64,000 nucleotides of DNA from Verrucomicrobiaceae bacterium (lineage in GTDB: Bacteria; Verrucomicrobiota; Verrucomicrobiia; Verrucomicrobiales; Akkermansiaceae), in contig JAIXOR010000003.1 in assembly GCA_027486655.1 (NCBI GenBank), positions 1 to 64,000 on the forward strand. Direction: 5' to 3'. A program made the translations under genes and the position numbers. Positions within the stretch are counted from its first letter, which is position 1. Every line of letters begins with the position of its first letter. The notes beneath the pieces are model-generated. The model was not told where the DNA came from. It did no database searches and saw only the letters and a program-made list of their open reading frames with translations. Positions 24,767-33,670 of the stretch are shown here, piece by piece.

Positions 24767-26533
24767 TCAGACCAGCTGGGTCTCGACGAGAAGGCGGTAG
24801 GTTCCGTCGCGGGCGATGAGTTCCTCGTGGGTTCCGCTTTCGACGACGCGGCCGTGGTTGAAGACGAGGATGTGGTCGGCGTGGCGGACGGTGGAGAGGC
24901 GGTGGGCGATGACGAGGGAGGTGCGGCCGCGCATGAGGCGTTCGAGGGCTTCGTTGACGAGGCGTTCGCTTTCGGAGTCGAGGGCGGAGGTGGCCTCATC
25001 GAGGAGGAGGACGCGGGGATCGGCGAGGATGGCGCGGGCGATGGCGATGCGCTGGCGTTGGCCGCCGGAGAGTTTGGTGCCGCGGGGGCCGACGACGGTG
25101 TCATAGCCCTCGGGCAGGGAGGCGATGAATTCGTGGGCGTTGGCCTGGGCGGCGGCGGCCTCGATTTCGGCGTGGGATGCGCCGGGTTTTCCGTATTCGA
25201 TGTTTTCGCGGATGCTGCCGCCGAAGAGCAGGACTTCCTGGGGGACGATGGCGGTTTGCGAGCGGATGGCCTGGAGGGCGAGCGAGGAGGCGCAGCGCCC
25301 GTCGAAGAGGACGCGGCCGGCTTCGGGATCATTGAAACCGAGGATGAGGGAAAAGGTGGTGGATTTCCCGGCACCGGAGGGTCCGACGAGGGCGACGCGG
25401 CTGCCGGGCTCGACCTGGAACGAGACATCCTCGAGCACGAGGGCCTCGGGGCGGGACGGGTAGCGGAACGAGACGTTTTCGAAAGCGACCGCGCCGCCGA
25501 GGGTGGCGGAGCTGTCGCCATCGGCGCGTTCCGGCGGGATGTCCAACAACTCGCGGAGGCGCTCGGTGGCGCCGGCGGTTTGCTGGAACTGGGAGATGAT
25601 CTCGGGGAAGGAGCCGAGCGAGGCACCGACGAAGATCGAGAAGAGGATGAAGTAGGCGAAGTTTTCCCAGGTGATCTGCTCGGTGGCGAGCATGCGCGCG
25701 CCGTACCAGGCGACGAAGGAGATGGTGCCGAAGAGGGCGAAGATGATGAAGGCGAGGAAGGCGGCGCGGTTTTTCGCGCCACGGCGGGTGACATCGAAGA
25801 ACGCATCGAGCGAGCGCGAGTAGCGTGCGGCTTCGAAGCGCTCGTTGGTGAAGGCCTTGACGTCGGCAATGCCCTGCACGGTCTCCTCGATCACGGTGCC
25901 CGCCTCGGCGAGCGAGTCCTGGGCGGCTTTGGAGAATCCGCGCACCTTGCGGCCGAAGAAGGCGATGGCGAGCACGACCACCGGCACGCTGCCGAGCATG
26001 ATGAGCGAGAGTTTCCAGGAGGCGATGAAGATGAAGATGAGTCCGCCGACGAGGATGACGCTCTGGCGGACGGCCTGGGGCACGGTGGTGAGGAGGGTTT
26101 CCCGGACCACGCCGAGATCGGCGGAAACGCGGTTGCTGAGCGCGCCGGAGCGTTGTTCCTGGAAGTAGGACATCGGCAGCCGGACGAGGTGGGCGAAGAG
26201 ATCGCGGCGCAGGTGGTTGAGGGCGGACTCCCCGGAGCGGATGAAGCCCTGGACGCGGAAAAAGGCGACGAAGGCTTGCAGGCCGAGCACGGCGACGAGC
26301 TGGAGCACCACTTCGTTGGACCGGGCGAGCACGATCTGGGGGTCGATGCGGTGTTTCAACGCATCCGAAGGGCTGCCGACGAGTTTCCCGAGGAAGTAGG
26401 GAAAGGCCAGCGAGAGCATGGCGGTGAAGAACAGGGCCGCGAGCGAGGGCAGGAAGACCGCTTTTTCCCGCATGAGGTAGCCGAGAATCCACCGATGTGA
26501 GGAGATGGATGTCTTCGGTTTCGGCTCGGGCAT
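24767..26533 (-). CDS. MsbA-like ABC exporter (fused permease and ATPase)
   Basis: 588 residues from ATG 26533 (MPEPKPKTSISSHRWILGYL); upstream frame rejected. The six-TM exporter domain (about 20-320) contains LRRDLFAHLVRLPMSYFQ and EQRSGALSNRVSADLGVVRE, typical of type IV ABC exporters. The ATPase domain (about 345-585) has Walker A GPSGAGKST, Q-loop QTAIVPQEVLLFGG, signature LSGGQRQRIAIARAI, Walker B VLLLDEATSALD and switch His in LVIAHRLST. It would act as a homodimer in the inner membrane exporting lipid A core, lipids or drugs; the substrate is not deducible. It is the upstream neighbour of the unrecognised anchored protein and follows a PEP-CTERM protease gene on the same strand. Confidence 0.92.
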   Translation of the reverse strand: MPEPKPKTSISSHRWILGYLMREKAVFLPSLAALFFTAMLSLAFPYFLGKLVGSPSDALKHRIDPQIVLARSNEVVLQLVAVLGLQAFVAFFRVQGFIRSGESALNHLRRDLFAHLVRLPMSYFQEQRSGALSNRVSADLGVVRETLLTTVPQAVRQSVILVGGLIFIFIASWKLSLIMLGSVPVVVLAIAFFGRKVRGFSKAAQDSLAEAGTVIEETVQGIADVKAFTNERFEAARYSRSLDAFFDVTRRGAKNRAAFLAFIIFALFGTISFVAWYGARMLATEQITWENFAYFILFSIFVGASLGSFPEIISQFQQTAGATERLRELLDIPPERADGDSSATLGGAVAFENVSFRYPSRPEALVLEDVSFQVEPGSRVALVGPSGAGKSTTFSLILGFNDPEAGRVLFDGRCASSLALQAIRSQTAIVPQEVLLFGGSIRENIEYGKPGASHAEIEAAAAQANAHEFIASLPEGYDTVVGPRGTKLSGGQRQRIAIARAILADPRVLLLDEATSALDSESERLVNEALERLMRGRTSLVIAHRLSTVRHADHILVFNHGRVVESGTHEELIARDGTYRLLVETQLV

Positions 26534-26564
26534 GGGCGGATGGGAGACGATGGGAAGCGATCCG

Positions 26565-27452
26565 TCAATGGCGGCGGCGGCCGGCGAGCAGCAGCAGGGA
26601 AACCACGCCAAGGAGGGCGGAGGACGGTTCGGGGATGATGCTGAGAATGCTGGAGCGGTAGGTGCTCACGCGGGCGAAGGCGTTGATGTCGCCATTGGGC
26701 GAGGCGGAGGTGTCGTTTCCGAAGATCGAAGTGCCGCCGGTCTCGACTGCGGTGGTGAGGCCGATGAGGTACCAGATGCCCCCGAGTTTCTGGAAGAGGG
26801 CGGAGCCGGAGTCATAGAGGGTGGCGGCGGCCTCGGAGTCGCCCAGGCCGGCGGGCGTGCCGGTATCCGTGCCGAGCACGGTGTAGATCGAGGTGTAGGT
26901 GCCGGATTGGTAAGCCACATTGGTGAGGCCGCGCGGGGTGTTGATGCCCCAGCGCTTGGCGAGGGTGCTGCTGTCTCCCCAGGCGACGCTGGCGGAGTCC
27001 ACGGGCACGGTGGGATTCCTGCCGACGCCCCAGCCGACCAGCAGGGCGGGAGCGATCTGCTCGCCAAAGCCGCCGTAGAGGCTCGCCGAGCCCACGGTGG
27101 GGGTGGTGGTGAGGCGGAAGACCTGCATGTCCACATTGGCAGCGACCTGCACCGGGCTGAAGGAAAGATCGCGCTGATAGAACGTGGAGCCGTCGAAGGT
27201 GACGTAGGGCCTCATGCCGACATGGTTGGCGGTGAGCATGTAGCCGCCGCCGAGGTGGACGGCGGAGCCGCTGGGATTGGCCTTCCCCGCATCCGCGACC
27301 AGGGCCACGGTGCTGAAGGGGGAGCCGCTTCCCGGGTCGGTGCGGTTGGCCGAATTGTCGAGGCCGAAGAGAATCACGGCCTGGCAGGCCGGAGCCGCGG
27401 CGATGACCGCGACCGCACCACCGAGGAGTTTCCCGAGCCATCCCGTTTGCAT
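26565..27452 (-). CDS. PEP-CTERM-anchored trypsin-like serine protease
   Basis: 295 residues from ATG 27452, with signal peptide LLGGAVAVIAAAPACQA. A chymotrypsin-fold protease is suggested by the triad motifs LTANHVG (His), NVDMQVFRL (Asp) and YDSGSALFQ (Ser, replacing the usual GDSGSP), followed by GIWYLIGLTTA. The C-terminus is a PEP-CTERM sorting signal: IIPEPSSALL, a hydrophobic helix, then GRRRH. Such proteins are processed by an exosortase, which is not encoded in this window. Many PEP-CTERM proteins of this type have unknown targets. It ends 31 bases upstream of the exporter start on the same strand. Confidence 0.85.
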   Translation of the reverse strand: MQTGWLGKLLGGAVAVIAAAPACQAVILFGLDNSANRTDPGSGSPFSTVALVADAGKANPSGSAVHLGGGYMLTANHVGMRPYVTFDGSTFYQRDLSFSPVQVAANVDMQVFRLTTTPTVGSASLYGGFGEQIAPALLVGWGVGRNPTVPVDSASVAWGDSSTLAKRWGINTPRGLTNVAYQSGTYTSIYTVLGTDTGTPAGLGDSEAAATLYDSGSALFQKLGGIWYLIGLTTAVETGGTSIFGNDTSASPNGDINAFARVSTYRSSILSIIPEPSSALLGVVSLLLLAGRRRH

Positions 27453-27546
27453 GGGCGGAGGCTCGATCAGCGGGCCTCGGGCTGTCAACGCTTCGCTCGC
27501 CCCGGGGATTGCGAAACGTCAGGGAGCGCCCTAGCCTCGCCGCCGG

Positions 27547-28440
27547 ATGCGAGAACTGATCGATGCCGCCGTGGCCCGGCGAAAACCGCTTTTGACCCAC
27601 GAAAACAACCTCGTCCGCCTGGTGGACGGCGCGGGCGACGGACTTCCGGACCTTTTCCTGGAGTCCTATGCGGACAGGCTCCTGCTTTCGACGACCGTGC
27701 CAAGGGTGGAGCCCGCCGTCCGCGGCTGGCTGGAGCGGAGCGGCCGGACCTGTTATTGGAAGCGTCTGGACCAGCACCAGAAGGAATCCCCCACCCTGCT
27801 GTGTGGCGAGGCGGTGGGTGAGCCCTTCACCGTGATGGAAAACAGCATCCGGTTTGAGATCTCGTTCCAATCCGGCTATTCGCAGGGGATCTTCCTCGAC
27901 CAGCGTGACAACCGCGCCGAGGTGCGCCGCAGGTCGGCGGCGGGGACGCGCATCCTCAACACCTTCGCCTACACCGGAGCCTTCTCAGTGGCGGCCGCCA
28001 TGGCCGGGGCGGAGACCACCACGCTCGATCTCTCCCAGCCGTATCTCGACTGGGCGCGTCGGAACTTCTCCCTCAATGGCATGGATCCCGCGGCGCATCA
28101 TTTCTGCAAAGGGGACACCTTCCACTGGCTGCGGCGCTTCGCCAAACAGGGACGCCGCTTCGATGGCATCGTGCTCGATCCGCCGACCTTTTCCCGGGAT
28201 GAAAAAGGCCGGGTCTTCCGCGTTGAGGAGGACTTCGGCGAGCTCGCCGCGCTGGCGGCGGAAGTGCTCGCACCGGGGGGGTGGATGCTTTGCTGCACCA
28301 ACTTCCGCCGGATGTCTCCAGGGGCCTTCGAGCGGCAGTTGTTAGAGCGCCTGCCGCGGGGCATCCAGGCAAGCCATGCCGACATGCCCGCGGACTTCAC
28401 GGATGCACCCTATCTGAAGTCCGTCTGGCTCCAGTCCTGA
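27547..28440 (+). CDS. Class I SAM-dependent rRNA methyltransferase (RlmI/COG1092-like), without PUA domain
   Basis: 297 residues. It has a RlmI-type central fold (LVDGAGDGLPDLFLESYADR), then SQGIFLDQRDNR, the SAM-binding glycine-poor loop ILNTFAYTGAFSVAAAMAGA, acidic end of beta2 in TTTLDLSQPYLDWARRN, and the catalytic-type motif IVLDPPTFSRDEKG. Typical RlmI is about 390-400 residues with an N-terminal PUA domain; here that domain is absent, matching shorter bacterial homologues. The probable product is 5-methylcytosine in 23S rRNA, but the exact site is not assignable. It is divergent from the PEP-CTERM protease gene, with a 94-base gap. Confidence 0.88.
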   Translation: MRELIDAAVARRKPLLTHENNLVRLVDGAGDGLPDLFLESYADRLLLSTTVPRVEPAVRGWLERSGRTCYWKRLDQHQKESPTLLCGEAVGEPFTVMENSIRFEISFQSGYSQGIFLDQRDNRAEVRRRSAAGTRILNTFAYTGAFSVAAAMAGAETTTLDLSQPYLDWARRNFSLNGMDPAAHHFCKGDTFHWLRRFAKQGRRFDGIVLDPPTFSRDEKGRVFRVEEDFGELAALAAEVLAPGGWMLCCTNFRRMSPGAFERQLLERLPRGIQASHADMPADFTDAPYLKSVWLQS

Positions 28441-28527
28441 ACCGGCCGCGGGGCCTCACTCTGGAATCGGAGGTGACATCATGAGTCTCGTGAAATCCCG
28501 TGTCTTTCGGGGTTCCCGATTCCCCCA

Positions 28528-30666
28528 TCAAGGTTCCTCCACGTTTTCCTCCATCACTTCCTCGTCCTCCTCCACGGGCAGGGCGCGGGCGGGAGCGGAA
28601 TCGGCGGGTTCCTCCGCGGGCTCCGAGTCGTCATCGGCTCCCGAGTCCATCGGTTTCACCGGCAGGGCCTTCATCGGCTTGACGCCGGAAGGATCGCGGA
28701 TCTCCTCGCCGCTGTCCGGGTCCACCTGCGCGGGGGCATCGGCCGGGGTGGCGGTCTCGGATTCATCCACAACGACCAGCGCCTTCTTCGGCGGGGCGAT
28801 GATCTCCTTGATGTCGTCCTTGATGCCCTCGAAGAACTTGCGGACCATCGGTGCGGCCATGCGACCGCCGGAAACGGTTTCTCCGGGGCGGCCTTCGTAA
28901 AGCACGGCAAAGGCATAGCGCGGATTGTCCTCGGGCAGGAATCCGGCGAACCAGGCCAGGCGTTGGTTCTTGGACTTGGGTCCCCACTGGGCGGTGCCGG
29001 TCTTGCCGCAAAGCGTGGTGTAGCTGAGCCCGGCGCTGCGGCCGGTGCCACCTCCGGAGTTGACCACATCCGACATGCCCTTGTGCACGACTTCGACGGC
29101 CTTGGGATCCACGCCGAGCCAGTTCTTGCGCTCCGGCAACGGGGCCTGGACGACGCGGCCGCGGGTGTCCTGGACCTGACGGACGAGGTGGAGCTTCGGC
29201 AACGCCCCGCCATTGGCGATGCCGGCCATGGCTTGGGCGACCTGAAGTGGCGAGGCGAGCAGCGTGCCCTGGCCGATCGAGAGGTTGGCCGTATCGCCAT
29301 CGAGGATGCGGCGTTTCTCGTGCTTGAGCATCCATTCGTCGTTGGGCACCAGCCCGCGGGTCTCGCCGATGAGCGGGAGGCCGGTCAACTCGCCAAAACC
29401 GAGACGCCTTGACAGATTCAGGAACGCGGAAGGCCCCACCTCGATGCCCACCTGATAGAACCAGGTGTTGCAGGAACGGGCGATCGCGCGTTTCACGTTG
29501 ATCGATCCCTCGGGGGACTTGCTCCAGTTGTTGAACACCGTGCGGCCGATGGTGATGGCCGCCGGGCAGTAGATCTCGGAGTTTTCCGTCACCACGCCGT
29601 TGTTGAGCGCGGCCAGGGCGACGATCGGCTTGTACGACGAGGCGGGCGGATAGGCGGACTGGAAGGCACGGCCGTAGAGCGGAGTCGCGGGATCCTGTTC
29701 GAGCGCCTTGAAATCCGTGTCGCTGATGCCGGGGATGAAGCGGTTGAGGTCAAAGGACGGGCGTGAGGCCATGACGAGCACCTCGCCCGTGACCACATCG
29801 ATCACCACGAAAGCACCGCGCTTGCAGCCGTTGCGCAGGGTCTTCTCGGCGAGTTGCTGCCACTTCAAATCGAGTGTCGTGACCAGCGTGCCACCCGGCC
29901 GCGGGCGCTTCACCTGCTCTTCGAGCAGTTTGTTTCCGCTCTCGTCGAAGAGGAGCTTCTTCATCCCGGGATCGCCGGTGAGCTGGGTGTTGAAGATCTT
30001 CTCCAACCCGGCGCGGCCCTCGGATTCCTCCCAGAGCGGCTCGTTGAAATTGATCGGGCCGGTGGGCAGCTTGCCGACGCTGCCCGAGTAACCGAGGATG
30101 TGTGCGGCGAGCTCGCCCTGCGGATAGAACCGGCGGTAAAGCGGGTTGAGCACGAGGCCCGTGGTGAGGCGGGATTCGATCTCGCGGGCCTCCTTTTCGC
30201 CGAGCTGCCCGGTGACCAGCAGGGGCAGCCAGCGCCGATGTCGATAGTGATCGTATAACTCGTCGTCCGTCTTCGGCACCACATTGCGGACGATGGCCTG
30301 GAGCGAATCCAACCTCGTGCGCGCCCAGTTGAGGACAAAGTCGCGGTCCGCATTCTCGAACTGGCTGAACTGCAGCGCCACCTGATAGGCCACCTGGTTC
30401 TGGGCCAGCGGTTCGCCCACGCGGTCGACAATCATGCCGCGCGGTGCGGGAATCTTGAGGGTGATGGTGCGGGCGTCCTTGCGGGTGATGATCGCGCCAT
30501 CGGCAGCTCCCTTCGCGGCGGGCGGCTCGGTGGGAGCCATCAGTTCCGATCCGGCGGGACGGCCCGCATTGACCAGCGACGGAGAGGCCGGATTCTGGCC
30601 ATGCACGGGAATGCCCGCGATCAGGAAGACCAGCGGAATCCGGCGGAGGAGGGAGGGTTTCACCAT
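28528..30666 (-). CDS. mrdA: Penicillin-binding protein 2-type transpeptidase with long acidic C-terminal tail
   Basis: 712 residues from ATG 30666 (MVKPSLLRRIPLVFLIAGIP). The N-terminal hydrophobic segment is short and could be cleaved rather than an uncleaved anchor. A PBP dimer domain (IPAPRGMIVDRVGEPLAQNQ through YSGSVG) precedes the transpeptidase. The active-site motifs are SxxK as SSYK in YPPASSYKPIVAL, SxN as SCN in ARSCNTWFYQVG, and KTG in CGKTGTAQWG. The last roughly 90 residues are rich in Asp, Glu, Pro and Ala, an extension not usual in PBP2. The role is peptidoglycan cross-linking during elongation. No mreBCD or rodA is adjacent. The start of 30666 is supported only by the hydrophobic segment. 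Confidence 0.9.
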   Translation of the reverse strand: MVKPSLLRRIPLVFLIAGIPVHGQNPASPSLVNAGRPAGSELMAPTEPPAAKGAADGAIITRKDARTITLKIPAPRGMIVDRVGEPLAQNQVAYQVALQFSQFENADRDFVLNWARTRLDSLQAIVRNVVPKTDDELYDHYRHRRWLPLLVTGQLGEKEAREIESRLTTGLVLNPLYRRFYPQGELAAHILGYSGSVGKLPTGPINFNEPLWEESEGRAGLEKIFNTQLTGDPGMKKLLFDESGNKLLEEQVKRPRPGGTLVTTLDLKWQQLAEKTLRNGCKRGAFVVIDVVTGEVLVMASRPSFDLNRFIPGISDTDFKALEQDPATPLYGRAFQSAYPPASSYKPIVALAALNNGVVTENSEIYCPAAITIGRTVFNNWSKSPEGSINVKRAIARSCNTWFYQVGIEVGPSAFLNLSRRLGFGELTGLPLIGETRGLVPNDEWMLKHEKRRILDGDTANLSIGQGTLLASPLQVAQAMAGIANGGALPKLHLVRQVQDTRGRVVQAPLPERKNWLGVDPKAVEVVHKGMSDVVNSGGGTGRSAGLSYTTLCGKTGTAQWGPKSKNQRLAWFAGFLPEDNPRYAFAVLYEGRPGETVSGGRMAAPMVRKFFEGIKDDIKEIIAPPKKALVVVDESETATPADAPAQVDPDSGEEIRDPSGVKPMKALPVKPMDSGADDDSEPAEEPADSAPARALPVEEDEEVMEENVEEP

Positions 30667-30711
30667 GAGGTCGGGAAAAAGCCTAGGCGGGATTTCCGGG
30701 GCGCGCAACGA

Positions 30712-31344
30712 TCAATCCCAGCCCTTGTCGTCCCATTCCCCGGGTGGTTTTCCTATGCTTTCCGCGATTTCCGTGGGGATGAAGATGAACTCGTCCCGCC
30801 TGCCTTGCGAGGGTTTCATCCGGAAGCGCACCTGCTTCCGCTCGGAGCGGGCGGTGGTCCTCACCGTGAGGTCGACGGTCACTTCCAGCGCACCATCCTC
30901 GCGTGGCTTGACCAGCAACAGGCCCGGGATCGGGTAAAGCGCGCGGGACTGGCCGGGAGAACCGTCCTGTGGTTTGAAATCGCAGCGCAGGTCGAGGTAG
31001 CGCTCCGGATACCATTCATCGCGCTTCGTCACCGAGGTGCGGGTGCGGATCCGGTGGATCTCGATGGATTGATGGAGCCCGGGTTTTCCCAACGCCTCAA
31101 GCCGCCAGCTGAACGGGCCGTCGAAGGTGGCTACCGCCGTGCTCACCACCATGGCGCTGACGGCATAACTGCCCCCATCCGTGCCCTCCGGCCTCACCTG
31201 CATGCGGATGTCCGCGCCGTTCACCTTTGCAGGGGCCGACGAGGCCGAGTAGCTGTGCTTGGAGGCGATGAGGCTCATGCATCCGCCGGAGAGCAGGCTC
31301 GCGGCGAGAATGCACGTCCTTGCGGGACGCTGGATGCCATGCAT
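30712..31344 (-). CDS. Unrecognised lipoprotein
   Basis: 210 residues, family not recognised. From ATG 31344 a signal peptide ends in the lipobox LLSGGC, giving an N-terminally lipidated mature protein. The rest is predicted beta-rich (MQVRPEGTDGGSYAVSAMVV, RSERKQVRFRMKPSQG) and ends GEWDDKGWD. It precedes the PBP2 gene on the same strand by 45 bases, so they may share a transcript. Its start is only 10 bases from the divergent M48 start, so at least one start or promoter must lie inside the neighbour. Confidence 0.72.
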   Translation of the reverse strand: MHGIQRPARTCILAASLLSGGCMSLIASKHSYSASSAPAKVNGADIRMQVRPEGTDGGSYAVSAMVVSTAVATFDGPFSWRLEALGKPGLHQSIEIHRIRTRTSVTKRDEWYPERYLDLRCDFKPQDGSPGQSRALYPIPGLLLVKPREDGALEVTVDLTVRTTARSERKQVRFRMKPSQGRRDEFIFIPTEIAESIGKPPGEWDDKGWD

Positions 31345-31354
31345 GATGGGCGCG

Positions 31355-32614
31355 ATGACCGATTGGAACTTCATGACGCTCGCCATCGTGGCCGCGCTCT
31401 TCCTGCTTTGGAAGCTGGAATTCATTGCCACGATTCTGAACGTGAGCGCCTTCCCGGAAAAAGTGCCCGCGGAGCTTCAAAACCTGATGGACGAGGAAAA
31501 GCTGGCCCGTGCCCGCGACTACCTGACCGTCAACGCGAGATTCGGCGTCATTCAGTCGATCGTTTCGCTGTGCGCGCTGCTCGCCTTCTGGTTTGCACAC
31601 GGGTTTGGCGGATTGGATGCCTTTTCACGGAGTATCTCCTCGCATCCGGTGGCTGCGGGCTTGATTTTCCTATCGCTGCTCTTCCTCGGCCAGTCGCTGC
31701 TGTCGCTGCCGTTTTCCGTGTATGAGACCTTCGTCATCGAGAACCGCTTCGGTTTCAACCGATCCACACCGGCGACCTTTGTTGTGGACCGCCTCAAGGG
31801 GCTGCTTCTCGCCGCTCTCATCGGCCTGCCGCTGATGGCGGCGGTGCTGTGGATTTTCCTGAACGTTTCCCATGCCTGGCTCTGGGCCTGGCTGGTGGTC
31901 ACCGCGTTCCAACTGCTTCTCACCTGGCTCGCACCCACCTTCATCATGCCCTTGTTCAACAAGTTCACTCCAATGCCGGAGGGTGACCTGCGCCAGCGCA
32001 TCGAGGAACTTGGAAACCGTTGCGGCTTCCCGCTCGACGGCGTCTTCGTGATGGATGGCTCCAAGCGCTCCAGCAAGGCCAACGCCTTTTTCACCGGCTT
32101 GGGGAAACGCAAGAAGATCGCGTTGTTCGACACCCTGATGGAAAAATGCTCGGAGCCGGAGCTGCTCGGCGTGCTCGCCCACGAGATCGGCCACTTCCGC
32201 CGCGGCCACATCCGCCAGCGGCTGGTGGCGGGGATCCTCCAGACGGCTGCGATCTTTTTCCTGTTAGGCATCGCCACCGATCCCGGCGGGAGTTTTTCGC
32301 GCGCGTTGTTCGACGCGTTTGGTGTGAAGCAGATCTCACCGCATGTCGGTCTGGTTCTGTTTTCCATCCTTCTGGAGCCGGTGTCCAAGGCGCTGGGCGT
32401 GGCCATGAACGCGTGGTCCCGCCGCCACGAGTTCGAGGCGGACGCCTATGCCGCCGAAGTAACCGGCGATGCGGAACCCCTCGCCTCCGCGCTGCGCAAG
32501 ATGACTGCGGACCACCTCTCGCATCCGTGCCCGGCGAAGCTGCGGGTGTGGCTGGATTACTCGCATCCTCCGCTCATCGAACGGCTGCGCGCCCTGTTGC
32601 CCCAGCGTGGCTGA
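31355..32614 (+). CDS. M48-family (Ste24/CAAX-prenyl-protease-like) membrane zinc peptidase
   Basis: 419 residues from ATG 31355 (MTDWNFMTLAIVAALFLLWK). In-frame upstream ATGs exist but would overlap the divergent lipoprotein start. The N-terminal half has about five TM segments with the Ste24 N-terminal motif YETFVIENRFGFNRSTPATF. The zinc site HEIGH is at residues 276-280 in LLGVLAHEIGHFRRGH, and the third ligand is in RRHEFEADAYA near residue 357. SKRSSKANAFFTGLGKRKKI is another family hallmark. Bacterial homologues act in membrane protein quality control. The aldo/keto reductase gene follows on the same strand after 66 bases. Confidence 0.92.
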   Translation: MTDWNFMTLAIVAALFLLWKLEFIATILNVSAFPEKVPAELQNLMDEEKLARARDYLTVNARFGVIQSIVSLCALLAFWFAHGFGGLDAFSRSISSHPVAAGLIFLSLLFLGQSLLSLPFSVYETFVIENRFGFNRSTPATFVVDRLKGLLLAALIGLPLMAAVLWIFLNVSHAWLWAWLVVTAFQLLLTWLAPTFIMPLFNKFTPMPEGDLRQRIEELGNRCGFPLDGVFVMDGSKRSSKANAFFTGLGKRKKIALFDTLMEKCSEPELLGVLAHEIGHFRRGHIRQRLVAGILQTAAIFFLLGIATDPGGSFSRALFDAFGVKQISPHVGLVLFSILLEPVSKALGVAMNAWSRRHEFEADAYAAEVTGDAEPLASALRKMTADHLSHPCPAKLRVWLDYSHPPLIERLRALLPQRG

Positions 32615-32680
32615 GCGGCCGGGACATCCCGCCCGAGCTTGGGGCTTGGCAAAGCGCACTCGTCGCGGCAGTTTCCGGGC

Positions 32681-33670
32681 ATGTTCGATACCGCCCGCTA
32701 CGACGGCCGCATGCCTTACCGGCGTTGTGGCGATTCCGGCCTGCTGCTTCCCGCCATCTCGCTCGGGTTCTGGCACAACTTCGGCGCCGTCGACGACTTC
32801 GAGGAAGCCCGCCGGATGACCCGCCGCGCCTTTGACCGCGGAGTCACCCACTTCGATCTCGCCAACAACTACGGTCCGCCTCCCGGATCCGCGGAGGAAA
32901 ACGTCGGCCGCATCCTCGTCAGCGACTTCGCCTGCCACCGCGACGAACTGGTCATCTCCAGCAAAGCCGGGCACGACATGTGGAACGGCCCCTATGGCTC
33001 GAAGGGCTCGCGCAAGCACCTGCTTTCCTCGCTCGACCAATCGCTCAAGCGCCTGCGTCTCGAATACGTGGATATCTTCTACTCCCACTGCCCGGATCCG
33101 GAGACCCGTCTCGAGGAAACCATGTCCGCTCTGGCCACCGCGGTGAACAGCGGCCGCGCGATCTACGCCGGACTCTCGAAGTATCCCCTCAAACGCCTCA
33201 AGAAGGCCGTCCGCATCCTCAAGGACATGGGCATCCGCTGCATCATCTATCAGCCGCCGTATTCGATCCTCCAGCGCGAGTATGAAAGCGATGGCATCCT
33301 CGACTGGCTGCACGACGAGGGCATCGGCTGCATCGTCTTCAGCCCGCTGGCCCAGGGCATGCTGACGCCGAAATACCTCCATGGCATTCCCGCGGATTCC
33401 CGCGCCGCGCGGGCGGAGGGTTTCTTGCAGACCGATCAGGTGCTCGCGCGCCAGGAGAAGATCCGCGCCCTTGGCGATCTCGCCGAGGCGCACGGCATGT
33501 CGCTCCACCACCTCGCCATGAAATGGGCGCTGCGCCATCCGGCGGTGACCTCAGCCATCATCGGCGCGCGGAATGTCTCCCAACTCGATGACACGCTCGA
33601 CTCGCTGCAAGCGCCGGATCCGGACGAGGGCCTGCTCGCCGCCATCGACGCGATCGCCCCTGTCTGTTAG
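32681..33670 (+). CDS. Aldo/keto reductase, YghZ/L-glyceraldehyde-3-phosphate reductase type
   Basis: 329 residues from ATG 32681. It has the AKR barrel with catalytic tetrad regions: Asp and Tyr in FDLANNYGPPPGSAEENVGR, Lys in LVISSKAGHDMWNGPYG, and His in VDIFYSHCPDPETRLEETM. YQPPYSILQREYE and TSAIIGARNVSQL are the NADPH-site segments. The GHDMWNGPYGxxGSRKHL signature matches the YghZ group, which reduces small aldehydes such as glyceraldehyde-3-phosphate and methylglyoxal. The gene ends in TAG at 33668-33670, overlapping the stop of the convergent prenyl-synthase gene. Confidence 0.92.
   Translation: MFDTARYDGRMPYRRCGDSGLLLPAISLGFWHNFGAVDDFEEARRMTRRAFDRGVTHFDLANNYGPPPGSAEENVGRILVSDFACHRDELVISSKAGHDMWNGPYGSKGSRKHLLSSLDQSLKRLRLEYVDIFYSHCPDPETRLEETMSALATAVNSGRAIYAGLSKYPLKRLKKAVRILKDMGIRCIIYQPPYSILQREYESDGILDWLHDEGIGCIVFSPLAQGMLTPKYLHGIPADSRAARAEGFLQTDQVLARQEKIRALGDLAEAHGMSLHHLAMKWALRHPAVTSAIIGARNVSQLDDTLDSLQAPDPDEGLLAAIDAIAPVC

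Noticed and set aside
24827-26500. A 557-codon plus-strand frame rich in Gly, Asp and Glu
   Set aside because: It lies exactly opposite the ABC exporter and has low-complexity composition expected from the antisense of GC-rich codons.
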